Origin: Pelomonas sp. V22
GTDB lineage: Bacteria; Pseudomonadota; Gammaproteobacteria; Burkholderiales; Burkholderiaceae_C
Reading direction: 5' to 3'
DNA length: 64,000 nucleotides
Assembly (NCBI RefSeq): GCF_030014915.1
Contig: NZ_JAGIXS010000001.1
Location: 806,001-870,000, forward strand
The translations under genes and the position numbers were made by a program. Position 1 is the stretch's first letter. Every line of letters starts with the position of its first letter. A model generated the notes under the pieces. The model was given only the letters and a program-made list of their open reading frames with translations. It was not told the origin of the DNA and made no database searches. Shown here one piece after another: positions 17,487 through 26,868 of the stretch.

Positions 17487-18248
17487 ATGCTCCATCGCCG
17501 ACGCGTGCTCACGCGCCCCCTCCCCTGCCAGCGTTCTGCATGGCGCCAGCTTGCTGGTGCGGCCCTGCTGTGCCTGGCGGCCGGCAGCGCAGCGGCCCAG
17601 CAAAGCAGCAGCGGCGCCCCGGTACCGCCCCCCGGCATGGTGACGGGCGCGTGGGGCCAGGCCCAGCAGCTGATGCAGCAAGGCCCGCAATCAAACACCG
17701 CCGCCGTGGCCGGCCCGAGCCAGGTCGGCAACGACCCGGTCAGCCGCTTCCTGCAGCAGCGCGGCCTCTTGCAAAGCCCGGGCTCGACCAAGATCCTGAA
17801 CCAGGTCCGCGACACCGCCTCCGACCTGGTCCTATCGGCCATGAACTTTCTCGGCGTGCCCTACAAGCGCGGCGGCAATTCCGAGGAAAACGGCTTCGAC
17901 TGCAGCGGCTTCACCCGCTACATCTTCGAGATGAGCGTCGGCATGGTGCTGCCGCACCGCGCCGAGGAGCAGGCCGGTCTCTCCAGCCTGACGAGCGTGC
18001 GCAAGGACGAACTCAAGCCCGGCGACCTGGTGTTCTTCAACACCATGCGCCGCACCTTCTCCCATGTGGGCATCTACGTCGGCGAGGGCAAGTTCATCCA
18101 CGCGCCGCGCACCGGCAGTGCCGTGCGGGTGGAAGACATGCGCGAGGCCTACTGGTCCAAGCGCTTCACCGGCGCGCGACGGGCGAATCTGGCGGGCGGT
18201 GCGCCGGCCGCCGAGGCGGCCGGGACGGCGCTGACCGTCGCGCACTGA
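17487..18248 (+). CDS. Exported NlpC/P60 (C40) peptidoglycan endopeptidase
   Basis: The 253-aa product has an Arg-rich start and hydrophobic core (LAGAALLCLAAGSAAAQ) consistent with a signal peptide, then a Gln/Pro-rich linker. The C-terminal NlpC/P60 domain (about 108-235) has the catalytic Cys139 in FDCSGFTRY, His193 in SHVGIYVGEG and a third His205 in FIHAPR. These enzymes cleave peptide stems of cell-wall peptidoglycan. It is divergent from prpE across about 250 bases. Confidence 0.92.
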   Translation: MLHRRRVLTRPLPCQRSAWRQLAGAALLCLAAGSAAAQQSSSGAPVPPPGMVTGAWGQAQQLMQQGPQSNTAAVAGPSQVGNDPVSRFLQQRGLLQSPGSTKILNQVRDTASDLVLSAMNFLGVPYKRGGNSEENGFDCSGFTRYIFEMSVGMVLPHRAEEQAGLSSLTSVRKDELKPGDLVFFNTMRRTFSHVGIYVGEGKFIHAPRTGSAVRVEDMREAYWSKRFTGARRANLAGGAPAAEAAGTALTVAH

Positions 18249-18302
18249 CCATCACGCACAGAGCGCAAGCAATCTAGCGCCCAAGCCTCCGGGGAGTACC
18301 GC

Positions 18303-18704
18303 ATGCCCATCCCTGCAACGACAGGCGCATTCGCCATCGTGCCGAGCAATGACCTAGCGGCTGCCCTGAAGTTCTGGGAGCGCCTCGGCTTCCAGCGCAC
18401 CGGTGGCGATGCTCACTACCTCATCATGACCGGCTGGGGTTGCGAGGTGCACCTGACACAGGCGGGAGGCGGCCCCTGGCGCGTGCCCGAAGAGCACAAC
18501 CCGTTCGGCGTATTCATCCGCACGCCCGAGGTCGATGCCATCGCCGCGCTTGTCGACGACCTCATCATCCGCCCGGGCGGTGTGCTGCGTCACCGCGAAT
18601 GGGGCCTCTACGAAGTGGGCGTGTGCGGGCCCGATGGCCTGCTGGTCCGCATCGGCTGGCCCTCCCATCTGATGCCGAACAGTCCGGCTGCAGGTGGCGA
18701 CTGA
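18303..18704 (+). CDS. VOC/glyoxalase superfamily protein (bleomycin-resistance-like)
   Basis: A 133-aa protein with the paired beta-alpha-beta-beta-beta layout of the VOC fold: an N-terminal IVPSNDLAAALKFWERLGF module and a C-terminal half ending GVCGPDGLLVRIGWP. A GGGGAG ribosome-binding site lies 8 bases before the ATG. The FWERLGF and DPDG/GPDG-type signatures resemble bleomycin-binding-like proteins, but sequestration versus enzymatic activity cannot be told. Confidence 0.85.
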   Translation: MPIPATTGAFAIVPSNDLAAALKFWERLGFQRTGGDAHYLIMTGWGCEVHLTQAGGGPWRVPEEHNPFGVFIRTPEVDAIAALVDDLIIRPGGVLRHREWGLYEVGVCGPDGLLVRIGWPSHLMPNSPAAGGD

Positions 18705-18756
18705 GCTTTGCCGCGCTGGGGCTGGTGCCGCAGCGGATGGATGAGGATTGATGCGG

Positions 18757-18784
18757 TTGGCAACGGCGCCCGCTGTCATACCAT
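18757..18784 (+). promoter_or_regulatory. Promoter that would give a leaderless solute-binding-protein mRNA
   Basis: TTGGCA (18757-18762), a 16-base spacer, TACCAT (18779-18784). The expected start point falls on or next to the ATG at 18791, and no ribosome-binding site is present. Confidence 0.4.
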
Positions 18785-18790
18785 GGCCCC

Positions 18791-19594
18791 ATGCCCCGCC
18801 CCATGCTGCCCCTGGTCCCGCTGCTGGCCCTGCTGCTGACCTTGCCGATGAGCGCGGGCACCGCCCTCGCCCAGACCTGCCCGCGCCCCCTGATCGCCGC
18901 CATGTCTTCGATGAGCGTGAGGCCGGGCGCGCAGGCATCGCCGCTGGAGCGCATGGCCGAAGAGCTGATGCTGGAACTGGCCCGGCGCAGCGGCGTGCAG
19001 ATCGAGCGGCGAGAGATGCCACGCGTCCGCGCCTTCAACGAGTTCAAGAGCGGCTCGGTCGATCTGGTGCCCATGGCCACGCGCACCGATGAGCGAGAAG
19101 GCTGGGGCCGCCTGCTGCCGCTCGGTCGCGCCAAGGCCATGCTGATGGTGCGCAAGGATCGCACGGCTGCGCTTCGCAAGACCGAGGACCTGTTCGCGCA
19201 GCCGCTGACCGTGAGCCTGGTGCGCGGCCAGGCCTTCGGCATGCGTTTCGACAACCTTGTTGAGAAGCTGGAGCGAGCCGGCCGGCTCAGTCTGCTTGGA
19301 GACCAACTGACCATCGTGCGCATGCTCAAGGCCGGCCGCAGCGACGTCGCTCTCGGCCTGCCAGCCGTGTTCGAGTCGGCCTTCGTGGCCGAAGCCTGGC
19401 TCGACGAGATCCGCGTCATCGACCTGGACCTGGCCGATGCCGTCGACGAAGGCACCTACGTCTCGCGCCTGACACCCGCCGCCTGCGTGGACCGGCTCGA
19501 GCGGGCTAGCGAGCAGTTGCGCGAGAGTGGCTGGTATCGCGAACTGCAGGCACGGTATCTGGCGCCGGCGATGCGCCAGGGGCTGCTGCCTTGA
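18791..19594 (+). CDS. Periplasmic substrate-binding-like protein (SBP_bac_3 type)
   Basis: The 267-aa product has a signal peptide (MLPLVPLLALLLTLPMSAGTALA) and a type-2 periplasmic-binding fold: the ligand-site region MSVRPGAQASPLERMAEELMLELARRSG, DLVPMATRTDER and LDEIRVIDLDLAD. No permease or ATPase gene is adjacent, so it may be an orphan sensor-type or scavenging binding protein rather than part of an ABC importer. The ligand is unknown. Confidence 0.8.
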   Translation: MPRPMLPLVPLLALLLTLPMSAGTALAQTCPRPLIAAMSSMSVRPGAQASPLERMAEELMLELARRSGVQIERREMPRVRAFNEFKSGSVDLVPMATRTDEREGWGRLLPLGRAKAMLMVRKDRTAALRKTEDLFAQPLTVSLVRGQAFGMRFDNLVEKLERAGRLSLLGDQLTIVRMLKAGRSDVALGLPAVFESAFVAEAWLDEIRVIDLDLADAVDEGTYVSRLTPAACVDRLERASEQLRESGWYRELQARYLAPAMRQGLLP

Positions 19595-19731
19595 ACGAGT
19601 ACAGCGAGTGCCTTTCCTGATCGAATGAATTTTCAGCCCCCTGTCGATCAGCGCGAAATCCCAGCGTCATTCGTGCGGCGGCTCATGTCGAGCTGCCACA
19701 ACCCCAGAGCCCATTGGCAAGGAGCGATGAG

Positions 19732-20079
19732 ATGCAATACCTGTTGATGATCTACAGCGATGACCAGGCGCTGGAAGCAGCCGGCCCGGAAGTGATGCCG
19801 CGCGTCGTGGCCGAGTTCGACGCCTACACCGAGGCCCTGCAGAAGGCCGGCGTGCTGCTCGGCGGCGAAAGGCTGCAGCCCGCCGAGATGACCACCACCG
19901 TGCGCGTCAGCGGCGGCAAGACCCAGGTGCTGAACGGCCCCTATGCCGACACCAAGGAGCAGCTCGGTGGTTACTACGTCATCGAGGCGCCGGACCTGGA
20001 TGCCGCCATTGCCTGGGCGGCGCGCTGCCCAGGCGCCAGCTACGGCACGATGGAAGTGAGGCCGGTCTGGGCGATGTAG
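19732..20079 (+). CDS. YciI/DGPF-domain protein paired with an ECF sigma factor
   Basis: A 115-aa YciI-like protein beginning MQYLLMIYSDDQ, with the family signature VLNGPYADTKEQLGGYY (the DGPF region, here NGPYAD) and ending YGTMEVRPVWAM. AGGAG lies 7 bases before the ATG at 19732, which settles the start. The next gene is an ECF42-type sigma factor, and such sigma factors are characteristically encoded beside DGPF proteins, so a functional link is likely although the biochemical role is unknown. Confidence 0.9.
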   Translation: MQYLLMIYSDDQALEAAGPEVMPRVVAEFDAYTEALQKAGVLLGGERLQPAEMTTTVRVSGGKTQVLNGPYADTKEQLGGYYVIEAPDLDAAIAWAARCPGASYGTMEVRPVWAM

Positions 20080-20099
20080 TCGCCACGACGCTGGAGGCG

Positions 20100-21302
20100 G
20101 TGATACGGCGCAGTCACGGCCGGCTCATCGCCTTGCTGGCAGGCCGCAGCCGCGACCTTGCGGGCGCCGAAGATGCGCTCGCCGAAGCCTACGCCGCCGC
20201 GCTGAGAGACTGGCCCCGCGCGCTGCCCGACAACCCGGAGGCCTGGCTGCTGACGGTGGCCCGGCGTCGGCTGATCGATGCCGTCCGCAAGCAGCAACGC
20301 GGCGATGAGGGCGCGGCCGAGTTGGAGGTCATCGGCGAGACGGTCACCCTGCCTGCCGACCCCACCGCCCTGCCCGACCCGCGCCTCGGCCTGCTGTTTG
20401 CCTGCGCACATCCGGCCATCGCGCCCGAGGCCCGAGCGCCGCTGATGCTGCAGGTCGTGCTCGGGCTCGACGCAGCCACGATAGCCGCAAGCTTCCTCGT
20501 CGCGCCCGCAGCGCTGGCGCAGCGTCTGGTACGGGCCAAGGCCAAGATACGCGCGGCGGGCATTGCGTTCTCCGTCCCCGAACCTGCCGAACTGCCGGCC
20601 CGGCTGGAGGCGGTGCTGGATGCGATCTATGCCTGCTATGCCGAAGCCTGGGCCGATGCCAGCGGCAGCGAGGCCCGCTGGCGCAACCTGCGCGAAGAGG
20701 CCCTCTGGCTGGCCCGCCTGCTGGCCTCGCTGCTGCCCGATCAGCCCGAGGCCCTGGGCTTGCTGGCCCTGCTGCTCTATTGCGAATCGCGCCGCGAAGC
20801 CCGCCTCAGCCCGGCCGGCGACTATGTGCCGCTTGCCGAGCAAGACCTGACCCGCTGGGACCATGCCCTGCTCGACGAAGCCGAGGCCCTGCTGCGCAAG
20901 GCCAGCGCTGGCGGGCCGACCGGGCGCTACCAGCTCGAAGCGGCCCTGCAGTCCGCCCATGCGAGCAGCCGGCGGCGCGGCCGCATCGACTGGGCGGCGG
21001 TGGTCGCGCTGTATGAGGCCTTGATGGTGCTGACCGGATCACCGGTCGTCGCGCTGAACCGCGCCGTGGCGCTGGCGGGGCGCGACGGGGCTGCTGCTGG
21101 GCTGGCCGCGCTGGATGGGCTGGCCGCTGACCTCAGGCTGCAGGACTACCAGCCGTTCTGGGCCGCCAGGGCGGAGCTGCTGGCGCGCGCGGGGCGCGGC
21201 ACGGAGGCGGAGGAAGCGTATCGGCGGGCGATAGGCCTGGAACGCGAAGCGGCGGTACGGGCCTACCTGCAGCGCCAGTTGGCGGCTCTCGGCTCTGGCT
21301 GA
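20100..21302 (+). CDS. ECF42-type RNA polymerase sigma factor with C-terminal TPR-like extension
   Basis: Sigma region 2 runs through GAEDALAEAYAAALRDWP and PDNPEAWLLTVARRRLIDAVR; region 4 follows near ALMLQVVLGLDAATIAASFLV. The roughly 220-residue C-terminal part (DUF6596 plus helical repeats ending EEAYRRAIGLEREAAVRAYL) is typical of the ECF42 group, which lacks a classical anti-sigma factor. The start is unclear: GTG at 20100 falls inside the first conserved helix (LEAVIRRSHGRL) and only two bases after a GGAGG. The frame is open upstream through the YciI stop but has no ATG, GTG or TTG there. Confidence 0.85.
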   Translation: MIRRSHGRLIALLAGRSRDLAGAEDALAEAYAAALRDWPRALPDNPEAWLLTVARRRLIDAVRKQQRGDEGAAELEVIGETVTLPADPTALPDPRLGLLFACAHPAIAPEARAPLMLQVVLGLDAATIAASFLVAPAALAQRLVRAKAKIRAAGIAFSVPEPAELPARLEAVLDAIYACYAEAWADASGSEARWRNLREEALWLARLLASLLPDQPEALGLLALLLYCESRREARLSPAGDYVPLAEQDLTRWDHALLDEAEALLRKASAGGPTGRYQLEAALQSAHASSRRRGRIDWAAVVALYEALMVLTGSPVVALNRAVALAGRDGAAAGLAALDGLAADLRLQDYQPFWAARAELLARAGRGTEAEEAYRRAIGLEREAAVRAYLQRQLAALGSG

Positions 21303-21367
21303 AGGGCTTGGGCCGGGTCGCGGTTAGAGTCCTACTTCCCTTTCATTCCACGTTGCCGGGAGTCCTG

Positions 21368-22765
21368 ATGAATCGCCCTCTTCGCGTGCTCAGCTGTGTC
21401 ATGTCCACGCTCCTGTTGTTCGGCGCTGCGCAGGCCCAGCAGGCACTGACACCGGCGCAGGCCGAACTGCGCGCCATCTACCAGGAACTGGTCGAGATCA
21501 ACACCACCGACTCGGTCGGCAGCTGCACGAAGGCCGTCACGGCCATGGCGGTGCACCTGAAGTCGGCCGGCTATGCCGATGCCGACATGCAGATCCTGGC
21601 CCCGCCCGGCAAGCCCCAAAAGGGTAACCTCGTGCTGCGCCTGAAGGGCAATGGCACGAAACGGCCGCTGCTGCTGGTGGCCCATGTGGACGTGGTGGAA
21701 GCGCGCCGCGAAGACTGGACGCGCGACCCGTTCAAGTTGGTGGAGGAAGGCGGCTACTTCTATGCCCGGGGGGCTTCGGACAACAAGTCCAATGCCGCGA
21801 TCTACGTGGCCAACATGATGGCCTTCAAGCGCGAGCGCTGGGTGCCCAACCGCGACATCATCCTCGCGCTGACCTGCGACGAGGAAATCATTCCCTCGCC
21901 CACCAACGGCGTCGAGTTCCTGCTGCGCAACCACCGCGAACTGATAGACGCGGAACTGGCCTTCGACGAAGGCGGCGGCGGCAGCATGGACGACAAGGGC
22001 CGGCCGGAATTCCAGGGGCTGAAGGTCGCCGAGAAGATCTATCAGACCTTCGAGATGGTCGCCACCGATCGCGGCGGCCACAGCTCGGTGCCGCGCCGCG
22101 ACAACCCGATCTTCGACATCGCCGAAGGCCTGACCCGGCTGGCCGCCTACCAGTGGCCCGTGACGCTGACGCCGGCCACGCGGGCCTACTACGAAGGCAT
22201 GTCCAAGCTGGCCAAGGGCGAGGAAGCCGAGAACTACAAGGGCATCTTGAAGGAACCGATGGACGGCGCCGCACTCGCGCGCCTGCTGAAGAACGACTAC
22301 CAGCGCGCCCTGCTGAGCAACACCTGCGGCGTGACCATGGTCAACGCAGGGCATGCGCAGAATGCGCTGCCGCAGCGCGCCGTGGTGACGGCGAACTGCC
22401 GCATCCTGCCGGGCAACAAGGTGGCCGATGTGCAGGCCACGCTGCAAAAGCTGATGGGCGACAGGGTCAAGGTCATGCCGGCGCACGAGGCGGTGGAAGC
22501 ACCGGCTTCACCGATGCGGCCCGATCTGCTGGCCGCGTTCTCGGAAGTGAACGCCGAATTGTTCCCTGGCGTGCCCGTGCTGATCACGATGTCGGTGGCA
22601 ACGCAGGATGCGCGCTTCCTGAACAAGGCGGGCATCTGGACCTACGGCATGAGCGGGTCGTTCCGCAATTCCTCGGGCACGCATGGCTTGAACGAGCGGA
22701 TGCGAGCGGCTGCCTTGTACGAAGGCCAGGCCTTCCTCGGCAAGCTGATCCGCAAGGTGCAGTAG
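21368..22765 (+). CDS. Exported M20 family metallopeptidase
   Basis: This 465-aa protein has a signal peptide (LRVLSCVMSTLLLFGAAQA). Zinc-site residues are visible in order: LLLVAHVDVVE, YARGASDNKSN, TCDEEIIPSPTNG, AFDEGGGG and the late SSGTHGLNERM; the dimerisation domain sits between (about residues 200-330). The family removes residues from small peptides or hydrolyses amide bonds; the substrate is not predictable. The ATG at 21368 directly precedes the signal sequence. Confidence 0.9.
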   Translation: MNRPLRVLSCVMSTLLLFGAAQAQQALTPAQAELRAIYQELVEINTTDSVGSCTKAVTAMAVHLKSAGYADADMQILAPPGKPQKGNLVLRLKGNGTKRPLLLVAHVDVVEARREDWTRDPFKLVEEGGYFYARGASDNKSNAAIYVANMMAFKRERWVPNRDIILALTCDEEIIPSPTNGVEFLLRNHRELIDAELAFDEGGGGSMDDKGRPEFQGLKVAEKIYQTFEMVATDRGGHSSVPRRDNPIFDIAEGLTRLAAYQWPVTLTPATRAYYEGMSKLAKGEEAENYKGILKEPMDGAALARLLKNDYQRALLSNTCGVTMVNAGHAQNALPQRAVVTANCRILPGNKVADVQATLQKLMGDRVKVMPAHEAVEAPASPMRPDLLAAFSEVNAELFPGVPVLITMSVATQDARFLNKAGIWTYGMSGSFRNSSGTHGLNERMRAAALYEGQAFLGKLIRKVQ

Positions 22766-22794
22766 CAGCCCGTCGGCCAGCGCCGACAGGCTGC
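22765..22794. terminator. Hairpin between convergent M20 and paaZ genes
   Basis: A 13-bp stem with one mismatch (left arm ending GTCGGC at 22777, loop CAGC, right arm GCCGACAGGCTGC) directly follows the M20 stop. There is no T-tract, so it is a possible shared terminator or mRNA 3' end stabiliser. Confidence 0.4.
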
Positions 22795-22837
22795 AATGGC
22801 GGCAGAGCGGCACCCCGGGAAAGGGCCGCAAGCAGAC

Positions 22838-24892
22838 TCAAGCGGCCTTCTTCGCCACCAGCGTCAGGATGTCATAGCTCGCCACCAACTCGCCGCGCTG
22901 GTTCATCACCTGCACGTCCCAGGCCACGACGCCTTGCGGCGGTTGATCCGGGCGGTTGCCACGGTCGATGCGGCGCTTGCAGGTGAGGCGCGCCTGGATG
23001 GTGTCGCCGATGGCGACCGGGTTCACAAAGCGCAGCGTGTCGAGGCCGTAGTTGGCCAGCACCGGGCCCGGGGCCGGCGAGACGAAGAGGCCGGCAGCGG
23101 CGGAGAGCACGAAGTAGCCGTGCGCGATGCGCTGGCCGAACTGCGTGTCCTTGGCGGCGATCTCGTCGAAGTGCATGTAGAAGTAGTCGCCCGAGATGCC
23201 GCCGAAGTTGACGATGTCGGCCTCGCTGACGGTGCGGCGGTGCGTGAGCAGCGAGTCCCCGACCTGGATCTCCTCGAAGTGCTTGCGGAACGGATGGACC
23301 ACGTCCTCCTGTACCTTGGCGCCGCGCTGGTATTCACCGGTGATGGCGGTGAGCATCGTCGGTGAGCCCTGCACCGCGCAACGTTGCAGGTAGTGCTTCA
23401 CGGCGCGCAAGCCGCCGAGTTCTTCGCCACCGCCGGCGCGGCCGGGGCCGCCGTGCTTCAGCTGCGGCAGCGGCGAGCCGTGGCCGGTGGATTCGGGCGC
23501 GGCATCGCGGTCCAGCACCAGCACGCGGCCATGGAAGGCAGCGGCATGGAACACGGCTTGCGCGGCGATGGCCGGCGTCTTGGTGACGACCGAGCCCACC
23601 AGGCTGCCGCGGCCCTTGGCGGCCAGGGCCAGCGCCTCGTCCAGATCGTCGTAAGCCATCAAGGTGGACACCGGGCCAAAGGCCTCGACGTTGTGCACGG
23701 CCTCGTTCTGCATGGGCTTGCGGCACAGCAAGAGCGTCGGCGCGAAGAAGGCGCCCTCGCCCACCCCCTCGCCCAGCGGCGCGAAGCCGTCCTTGGCGCT
23801 CAGCACGATCTCATTGCCGGCGCTGAGCAGCGCCACGCGTTCGGCCACGTCGGACTGCTGGTCTTTCGATGCCAGTGCGCCCATGCGCACGCCTTCGATG
23901 GACGGGTCGCCCACCTTGATCTTGGCCAGGCGCTCGCGCAGCATCGCGGCCACGGCGTCGATGTGCTTGGCGGGCACGATGGCGCGGCGGATGGCCGTGC
24001 ACTTCTGGCCGGCCTTGGCGCTCATCTCGCGCGCCACTTCCTTGACGAAGAGCTCGAACTCAGCATCGTCCGGCGTCACGTCCGGTGCGAGGATGGCGCA
24101 GTTCAGGCTGTCGGCTTCCGCGTTGAAGGGGATGCTGCGAGCGATCAGGTTCTTGTTGACGCGCAGCATGGCGGCCGTGTCGGCCGAGCCGGTGAAGGTG
24201 ACCACGTCGGTCTCTTCCAGGCGGTCCAGCAGGTCGCCCGAGCCGCCGATGATCAACTGCAGCGCGCCGGCCGGCAGCAGGCCGGACTCATGAATCATGC
24301 GCACGCAGGCTTCGGCCACGAAGCTGGTGGCCGTGGCCGGCTTGACGATGCAAGGCATGCCCGCGAGGAAGCTCGGGGCGAACTTCTCGAGCATGCCCCA
24401 CATCGGGAAATTGAAGGCGTTGATGTGCACCGCCACGCCGCGCTTGGGCACCAGCACATGGCTGCCCCAGAACTGGCCGGCCTTGCCGAGCTGCTGCGCC
24501 GGCCCTTCATGCACCACGTTGCTGGAGGGCAGCTCGCGCCGGCCGATGCTGGCGTAGGCGAACAAGGTGCCGATGCCGCCTTCGATGTCGATCCAGGAAT
24601 CGGGCCGCGTGGCGCCGGTGTGGGCCGAGATCGCATAGAGCGCCTCCTTGCGCTCCATCAGGTAGGCGGCCAGCGCCTTCAGGGTGGCGGCGCGCTGTTG
24701 GAAGTCGAGCTTCAACAAAGCAGGCAAGGCCTGACCCCGTGCGAAATGCAGGCTCTCGGCGAAGTCGATCTCGTCCGCATGCGTCAGCGCCACGGGCTTG
24801 CCATTGACCGCACTGGCCAGCCGGCGGCCGGCGTTGGCGCCTATCCAGCGGTTGGCGATCAGGCTTTGGAGGATGGGGGGATGGGTGCTCAT
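22838..24892 (-). CDS. paaZ: Bifunctional oxepin-CoA hydrolase/3-oxo-5,6-dehydrosuberyl-CoA semialdehyde dehydrogenase
   Basis: A 684-aa fusion. The N-terminal aldehyde dehydrogenase (about 1-520) has the catalytic cysteine in [14 protein letters not shown] and NAD-site [11 protein letters not shown]. The C-terminal MaoC-like hydratase (about 540-684) contains [29 protein letters not shown]. It opens the oxepin-CoA ring and oxidises the resulting aldehyde. The ATG at 24892 fits [16 protein letters not shown]; the longer frame is non-coding. It is the gene furthest downstream on the reverse strand of the paa cluster, separated from paaR and paaE by a substrate-binding-protein gene. Confidence 0.95.
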   Translation of the reverse strand: MSTHPPILQSLIANRWIGANAGRRLASAVNGKPVALTHADEIDFAESLHFARGQALPALLKLDFQQRAATLKALAAYLMERKEALYAISAHTGATRPDSWIDIEGGIGTLFAYASIGRRELPSSNVVHEGPAQQLGKAGQFWGSHVLVPKRGVAVHINAFNFPMWGMLEKFAPSFLAGMPCIVKPATATSFVAEACVRMIHESGLLPAGALQLIIGGSGDLLDRLEETDVVTFTGSADTAAMLRVNKNLIARSIPFNAEADSLNCAILAPDVTPDDAEFELFVKEVAREMSAKAGQKCTAIRRAIVPAKHIDAVAAMLRERLAKIKVGDPSIEGVRMGALASKDQQSDVAERVALLSAGNEIVLSAKDGFAPLGEGVGEGAFFAPTLLLCRKPMQNEAVHNVEAFGPVSTLMAYDDLDEALALAAKGRGSLVGSVVTKTPAIAAQAVFHAAAFHGRVLVLDRDAAPESTGHGSPLPQLKHGGPGRAGGGEELGGLRAVKHYLQRCAVQGSPTMLTAITGEYQRGAKVQEDVVHPFRKHFEEIQVGDSLLTHRRTVSEADIVNFGGISGDYFYMHFDEIAAKDTQFGQRIAHGYFVLSAAAGLFVSPAPGPVLANYGLDTLRFVNPVAIGDTIQARLTCKRRIDRGNRPDQPPQGVVAWDVQVMNQRGELVASYDILTLVAKKAA

Positions 24893-24987
24893 GGCAATCT
24901 CGATGCGGGGTATGCGGTGGCGCCTCGGCGCGGATCTGGCGGGCAAGGGGCGTAGCGAGCGGGTCGAGGTCGGGTCAGCGGCGCACA

Positions 24988-25005
24988 GCCGTACTGACGT
25001 ACGGC
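24988..25005 (-). repeat. Perfect inverted repeat between the substrate-binding gene and paaZ
   Basis: GCCGTAC (24988-24994), loop TGAC, GTACGGC (24999-25005). It lies downstream of the substrate-binding-protein stop and upstream of paaZ with no T-tract. It could mark the 3' end of the upstream transcript or serve as a protein site. Confidence 0.4.
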
Positions 25006-25056
25006 GAGCACCGCAGGCCCGAGATCGGCCCGCGCAGTAGCCCAGTGCCCGTCAGA

Positions 25057-26208
25057 TTACGGCTGGTACTTCCAGGTGCCGTTCTCGATCTTGACCATCA
25101 CGCGGGCGCGCTGGTCCAGACCCAGGTGGTCGTTCGGCGACATGTTGAAAACGCCGTGCGCACCGGGCACTTCCTTCAGGCCTTCCAGCGCATCGCGCAG
25201 GGCGGTACGGAAGGCTTGCGTGCCGGGCAGGGCCTTGGTCTTGAGCGCAGCGGGGATGGCGGCAGCCAAGAGCTGGCCGGCGTCCCAGGCGTGGCCGCCG
25301 AAGGTGGACACGGTGCCCTTGCCGAAAGCGGTTTCGTACTTGGCCTGGTAGTCGGCGGCGCTCTTCTTGACCGGATGGTCGGCCGGCAGCTGCGCCGTCA
25401 CCAGCACGGGGCCGGACGGCAGGAAGGTGCCTTCCACGTCCTTGCCGCCCACGCGCAGGAAGTCGTTGTTGGCCACGCCATGGGTCTGGTACATCTTGCC
25501 GGCGTAGCCGCGCTCCTTCAGCGACTTCTGAGGCAGCGCGGCCGGCGTGCCCGAGCCGGCCACCAGCACGGCATCAGGCTTGGCGGCCATCAGTTTCAGC
25601 ACCTGGCCGGTCACCGAGGTGTCGGTGCGGTTGTAGCGCTCGCTGGCCACGATGGTCAGGCCCTTGACGCCTGCGATCTTGTTGAACTCGCCGTACCAGC
25701 CTTCACCGTAGGCATCGGCAAAGCCGATGAAGCCCACGGTCTTGACGCCTTGCGAGGCCATGTGGGTGGCGATGGCCAGGGCCATCATGATGTCGTTTTG
25801 CGGGGTCTTGAAGACCCAGCGCTTCTTGGCGTCAACCGGCTCGACGATGCGGGCCGAAGCGGCCATCGAAATCATCGGCGTCTGGCCTTCGGCGACCACG
25901 TCGATCATGGCCAGCGAGTTGGGCGTGACGGTGGAGCCGATCACCACGTCCACCTTGTGCTCGGTCAGGAATTTGCGGGTGTTGGCCACGGCCTGGGTCG
26001 TGTCCGAGGCGTCGTCCAGCACGATGTAGTTGACCTTCTGGCCGGCGATGGTCGTCGGCATCAGGGTGAAGGTGTTCTTCTCGGGGATGCCCAGCGAGGC
26101 CGCCGGGCCGGTGGCCGAAACGGTCACGCCCACATTGATATCGGCTTGTGCCGCCACGGCCAGGGTCGCTGCGGCCACGGCCAGCAGGTGCTTGCTGATC
26201 AACTTCAT
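25057..26208 (-). CDS. ABC transporter substrate-binding protein, branched-chain amino acid (LivK-like) family
   Basis: A 383-aa periplasmic binding protein with signal peptide MKLISKHLLAVAAATLAVAAQA and a type-1 periplasmic-binding fold (ADINVGVTVSATGPAASLGI, VDVVIGSTVTPNSLAMIDV, ASQGVKTVGFIGFADAYGEGW). AGGAG sits 6 bases before the second of two adjacent ATGs, favouring 26208. It lies inside the phenylacetate cluster but no permease or ATPase genes accompany it, so an aromatic acid ligand is only inferred and partner subunits must be encoded elsewhere. Confidence 0.88.
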   Translation of the reverse strand: MKLISKHLLAVAAATLAVAAQADINVGVTVSATGPAASLGIPEKNTFTLMPTTIAGQKVNYIVLDDASDTTQAVANTRKFLTEHKVDVVIGSTVTPNSLAMIDVVAEGQTPMISMAASARIVEPVDAKKRWVFKTPQNDIMMALAIATHMASQGVKTVGFIGFADAYGEGWYGEFNKIAGVKGLTIVASERYNRTDTSVTGQVLKLMAAKPDAVLVAGSGTPAALPQKSLKERGYAGKMYQTHGVANNDFLRVGGKDVEGTFLPSGPVLVTAQLPADHPVKKSAADYQAKYETAFGKGTVSTFGGHAWDAGQLLAAAIPAALKTKALPGTQAFRTALRDALEGLKEVPGAHGVFNMSPNDHLGLDQRARVMVKIENGTWKYQP

Positions 26209-26237
26209 CATCGTCTCCTGTTGAATATCGTCGTTCG

Positions 26238-26852
26238 TCAAACAGAGGGAGCGGCGGCGGCATTCACCGCGCCAAGTCCACCAAAGAAGAGGTCGGCCAC
26301 CATCGGGGCCATCGCCTCGTAGCTCAACTCGCCATCCGGCCGCAGCCAGGTGAAGGTCCAGTTGATCATGCCAAAGAGCAGCATGGTCAGGGGCTTGTGC
26401 AGGCGTGCGGCCTCCAGCTCGGGGCGCACAGCGGCCACGGCATCGGCGAAGGCCGCCACCACCTGGCGCTCGATCACGAGCAGGCGCGCGCGGTCTTCGT
26501 CCTGCAGGAACTTCACGTCCTCGGTCAGCACGCGATGCTGGTACTGGGCCTCGCCGTACTCCTGCACGAAGCGGCGTATCAGCTCACGCAGATGCGGCTC
26601 GGGGGCCAGGTCTTGCGCCTGCACGTCCTCGACCAGCGCGGCCAGCGTCTGCACATGGTCCTCGCAGATCTGCACCAGCAACTCGTGCTTGTCGCGCACG
26701 TAGTGATAGAGCGTGGGCTTGGAAACGGCGCAAGCCTCGGCCACCTCGTTCATCGAGGTGCCGGGGTAGCCCTTGGCGGCGAACAGGCGCGCGGCCTGTT
26801 CCAGGATCTGTTCGCGGGTGGCATCGAAGCCGGCGGCGCGTCCTCTTGGCAT
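26238..26852 (-). CDS. paaR: TetR/AcrR family regulator, probable repressor of the paa genes
   Basis: This 204-aa protein has an N-terminal TetR helix-turn-helix (TREQILEQAARLFAAKGYPGTSMNEVAEACAVSKPTLYHYVRDK split over about residues 12-55) and a variable ligand-binding C-terminal domain. It is located between the substrate-binding gene and paaE, 16 bases from paaE on the same strand. TetR-type PaaR repressors respond to phenylacetyl-CoA in several beta-proteobacteria, and a TetR-style palindrome lies in the paaG-paaY gap. The gene name is inferred from context. Confidence 0.85.
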   Translation of the reverse strand: MPRGRAAGFDATREQILEQAARLFAAKGYPGTSMNEVAEACAVSKPTLYHYVRDKHELLVQICEDHVQTLAALVEDVQAQDLAPEPHLRELIRRFVQEYGEAQYQHRVLTEDVKFLQDEDRARLLVIERQVVAAFADAVAAVRPELEAARLHKPLTMLLFGMINWTFTWLRPDGELSYEAMAPMVADLFFGGLGAVNAAAAPSV

Positions 26853-26868
26853 TGTTTGTCTTGTGAGT

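Noticed and set aside
24893-25056. A small gene in the gap between paaZ and the substrate-binding gene
   Set aside because: Only short frames without start signals or recognisable sequence; the gap holds a hairpin.
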